Of a DNA stretch of 5,800 nucleotides, positions 4,984-5,800 are shown piece after piece. Numbering within the stretch: the stretch's first letter is position 1; each line of letters opens with the position of its first letter. Made by a program: the position numbers and the translations under genes. The notes under the pieces were generated by a model that ran no database searches, had not been told where the DNA came from, and saw only the letters and a list, made by a program, of their open reading frames with translations. Source of the DNA: Desulfobulbaceae bacterium (GTDB lineage: Bacteria; Desulfobacterota; Desulfobulbia; Desulfobulbales; Desulfurivibrionaceae); the NCBI GenBank assembly GCA_003557565.1, contig PWOG01000080.1, positions 1 through 5,800 on the forward strand, given 5' to 3'.

Positions 4984-5598
4984 ATGCAGGTAGAAAAGAT
5001 AAGTTTCGTTAAAAGCGTTTTCAGTCTGGCCCAGTTGCCGGAAGAGGACTTGCCGGAAATCGCTTTTGCGGGACGTTCCAATGTGGGCAAATCAAGCCTG
5101 CTCAACTGTCTGCTGCGGCGCAAAAACCTGGTCAAGGTCAGCGCCCGGCCCGGCAAGACCCAGAGCCTGAATTTCTATCTGCTGGATGATGCGCTGCACC
5201 TGGTGGATCTTCCCGGCTATGGCTTTGCAAGGGTGGACAAAAAACTCCAGGCCAAGTGGCAGGAGCTGATTACCGCCTATCTGGAAACCCGACCCAACCT
5301 GCGTTGTGTGGTGCTGATCATCGACCTGCGCCACTCCCTCAAGGAACTGGACCGAATGCTGGCCGGCTGGCTGCGGGAGCAAGGGATTGCCTGGCTGCCG
5401 GTCTACACCAAGAAGGACAAGCTCTCCCGCAACGATCAGCAGCGCCAGGCCCGCCTGCTGGATACCGCCCTGGGTATCGACCCCGCCGACCGCCTCCTGT
5501 TCTCCGCCAAAACCGGCGACGGCCGTGAACAGCTCCTGGAGCGCCTGGATTCCTTTCTGGTCTCCCCACCCCCCGGCGAGCAGCGCCCTGGTCAGTAA
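4984..5598 (+). CDS. engB: Ribosome biogenesis GTP-binding protein EngB (YsxC/YihA)
   Basis: EngB is an essential TRAFAC-class GTPase that helps late assembly of the 50S ribosomal subunit. The 204-residue product has every G motif: G1 GRSNVGKSS (residues 30-38), the G2 threonine in RPGKTQ (T59), G3 DLPGYGFA (75-82), G4 TKKDK (142-146) and G5 SAKTG (174-178). The order and spacing fit the family, and length is normal; the Pro-rich tail (after about residue 191) is variable in relatives. Start 4984 was chosen from the ribosome binding site; an ATG two codons upstream is possible. It lies 157 bases after hisG with repeat sequence between, and no clear promoter or terminator is visible there, so it may be read from its own weak promoter or from the his transcript. 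Functionally it is unrelated to histidine synthesis. Confidence 0.97.
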   Translation: MQVEKISFVKSVFSLAQLPEEDLPEIAFAGRSNVGKSSLLNCLLRRKNLVKVSARPGKTQSLNFYLLDDALHLVDLPGYGFARVDKKLQAKWQELITAYLETRPNLRCVVLIIDLRHSLKELDRMLAGWLREQGIAWLPVYTKKDKLSRNDQQRQARLLDTALGIDPADRLLFSAKTGDGREQLLERLDSFLVSPPPGEQRPGQ

Positions 5599-5628
5599 TC
5601 AGCGAATTTGCTGGTAAACCGATTACAA

Positions 5629-5702
5629 GTTGGCCCCAGTTGCGGTGCCCTGTGGTCGCTTACCTGAATATTTACGATTGGTAAGCGTTCACCGGGGCCA
5701 AC
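5629..5702. repeat. REP/BIME-like palindromic repeat cluster, locus 2 (two copies)
   Basis: A minus-oriented copy at 5641-5663 matches the copy at 3240-3262 at 22 of 23 positions, and a plus-oriented copy GTAAGCGTTCACCGGGG starts at 5681. They face each other: CGCTTACC (5657-5664) pairs with GGTAAGCG (5680-5687) around a 15-base loop. An outer arm GTTGGCCCC (5629-5637) pairs exactly with GGGGCCAAC (5694-5702). The cluster begins 30 bases after the engB stop. It could slow transcription or protect the 3' end of the engB message, but no T-run follows. Confidence 0.65.
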
Positions 5703-5716
5703 GAAGTGTTGATTTG

Positions 5717-5738
5717 ACGGGCTGTAAACGAACAGCCG
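5717..5738. repeat. Short hairpin repeat, copy 2
   Basis: Second copy of the 22-base unit seen at 4943-4964 (20 of 22 identical), with the same GGCTGT/ACAGCC stem and loop AAACGA. It lies between the palindromic cluster at 5629-5702 and the hairpin at 5755-5800, so three kinds of palindrome are stacked here in about 170 bases. Confidence 0.6.
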
Positions 5739-5754
5739 TGCCCCAGATTCGGGC

Positions 5755-5800
5755 GATCAGCCAAGCGCCGCGTACCCCGCGTACGTAAGCTTGGCTGATC
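5755..5800. repeat. Long hairpin at the right edge
   Basis: GATCAGCCAAGC (5755-5766) and GCTTGGCTGATC (5789-5800) are perfect 12-base reverse complements. Inside, CGTAC (5771-5775) pairs with GTACG (5781-5785) around a 5-base loop. The same CGTAC/GTACG core occurs inside repeat locus 1 (3200-3215), where it is also followed by a purine-AGC run, so the two are probably related units. The window ends on the last base of the stem, so the element may be longer. Confidence 0.6.

Overview
The window reads like a chromosomal segment from a GC-rich Gram-negative bacterium. A deltaproteobacterial (Desulfobacterota) origin fits the long-form HisG, the stand-alone HisI and the hisI-hisG-engB order, but this is inference without any database comparison. 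Every gene call is made from the translated sequence alone.

Left block (1-1664, plus strand): the 3' end of an M15A-type zinc peptidase gene, then, 15 bases after its stop, a gene for a 364-residue secreted protein of unknown function. Its only two cysteines sit in a short C-terminal motif. Both look like envelope or periplasmic proteins and are probably co-transcribed.

Middle block (1703-2904, minus strand): a convergent gene for a class II Fic protein (intact catalytic motif, N-terminal self-inhibitory motif, C-terminal helix-turn-helix). A perfect 11-base inverted repeat overlaps its likely promoter, which suggests autoregulation. Upstream on the same strand lies a 46-codon remnant of the C-terminal end of another gene.

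About 450 bases (2905-3361) hold no convincing gene but several hairpins and a family of palindromic repeats (core GTAAGCGNTCACAGGG).

Right block (3362-5598, plus strand): a small four-cysteine protein, then hisI and hisG (histidine biosynthesis; hisI and hisG overlap by ATGA). After a 150-base gap comes engB, a GTPase of large-subunit ribosome assembly. The palindromic repeats return after engB (5629-5800), so the his-engB segment is bracketed by the same repeat family. A second hairpin repeat occurs both just before and just after engB.

No new multi-gene system with a clear mechanism is visible. The best candidates for new biology are the four-cysteine protein upstream of hisI, the fic operator, the secreted protein with the C-terminal cysteine motif, and the repeat mosaic.
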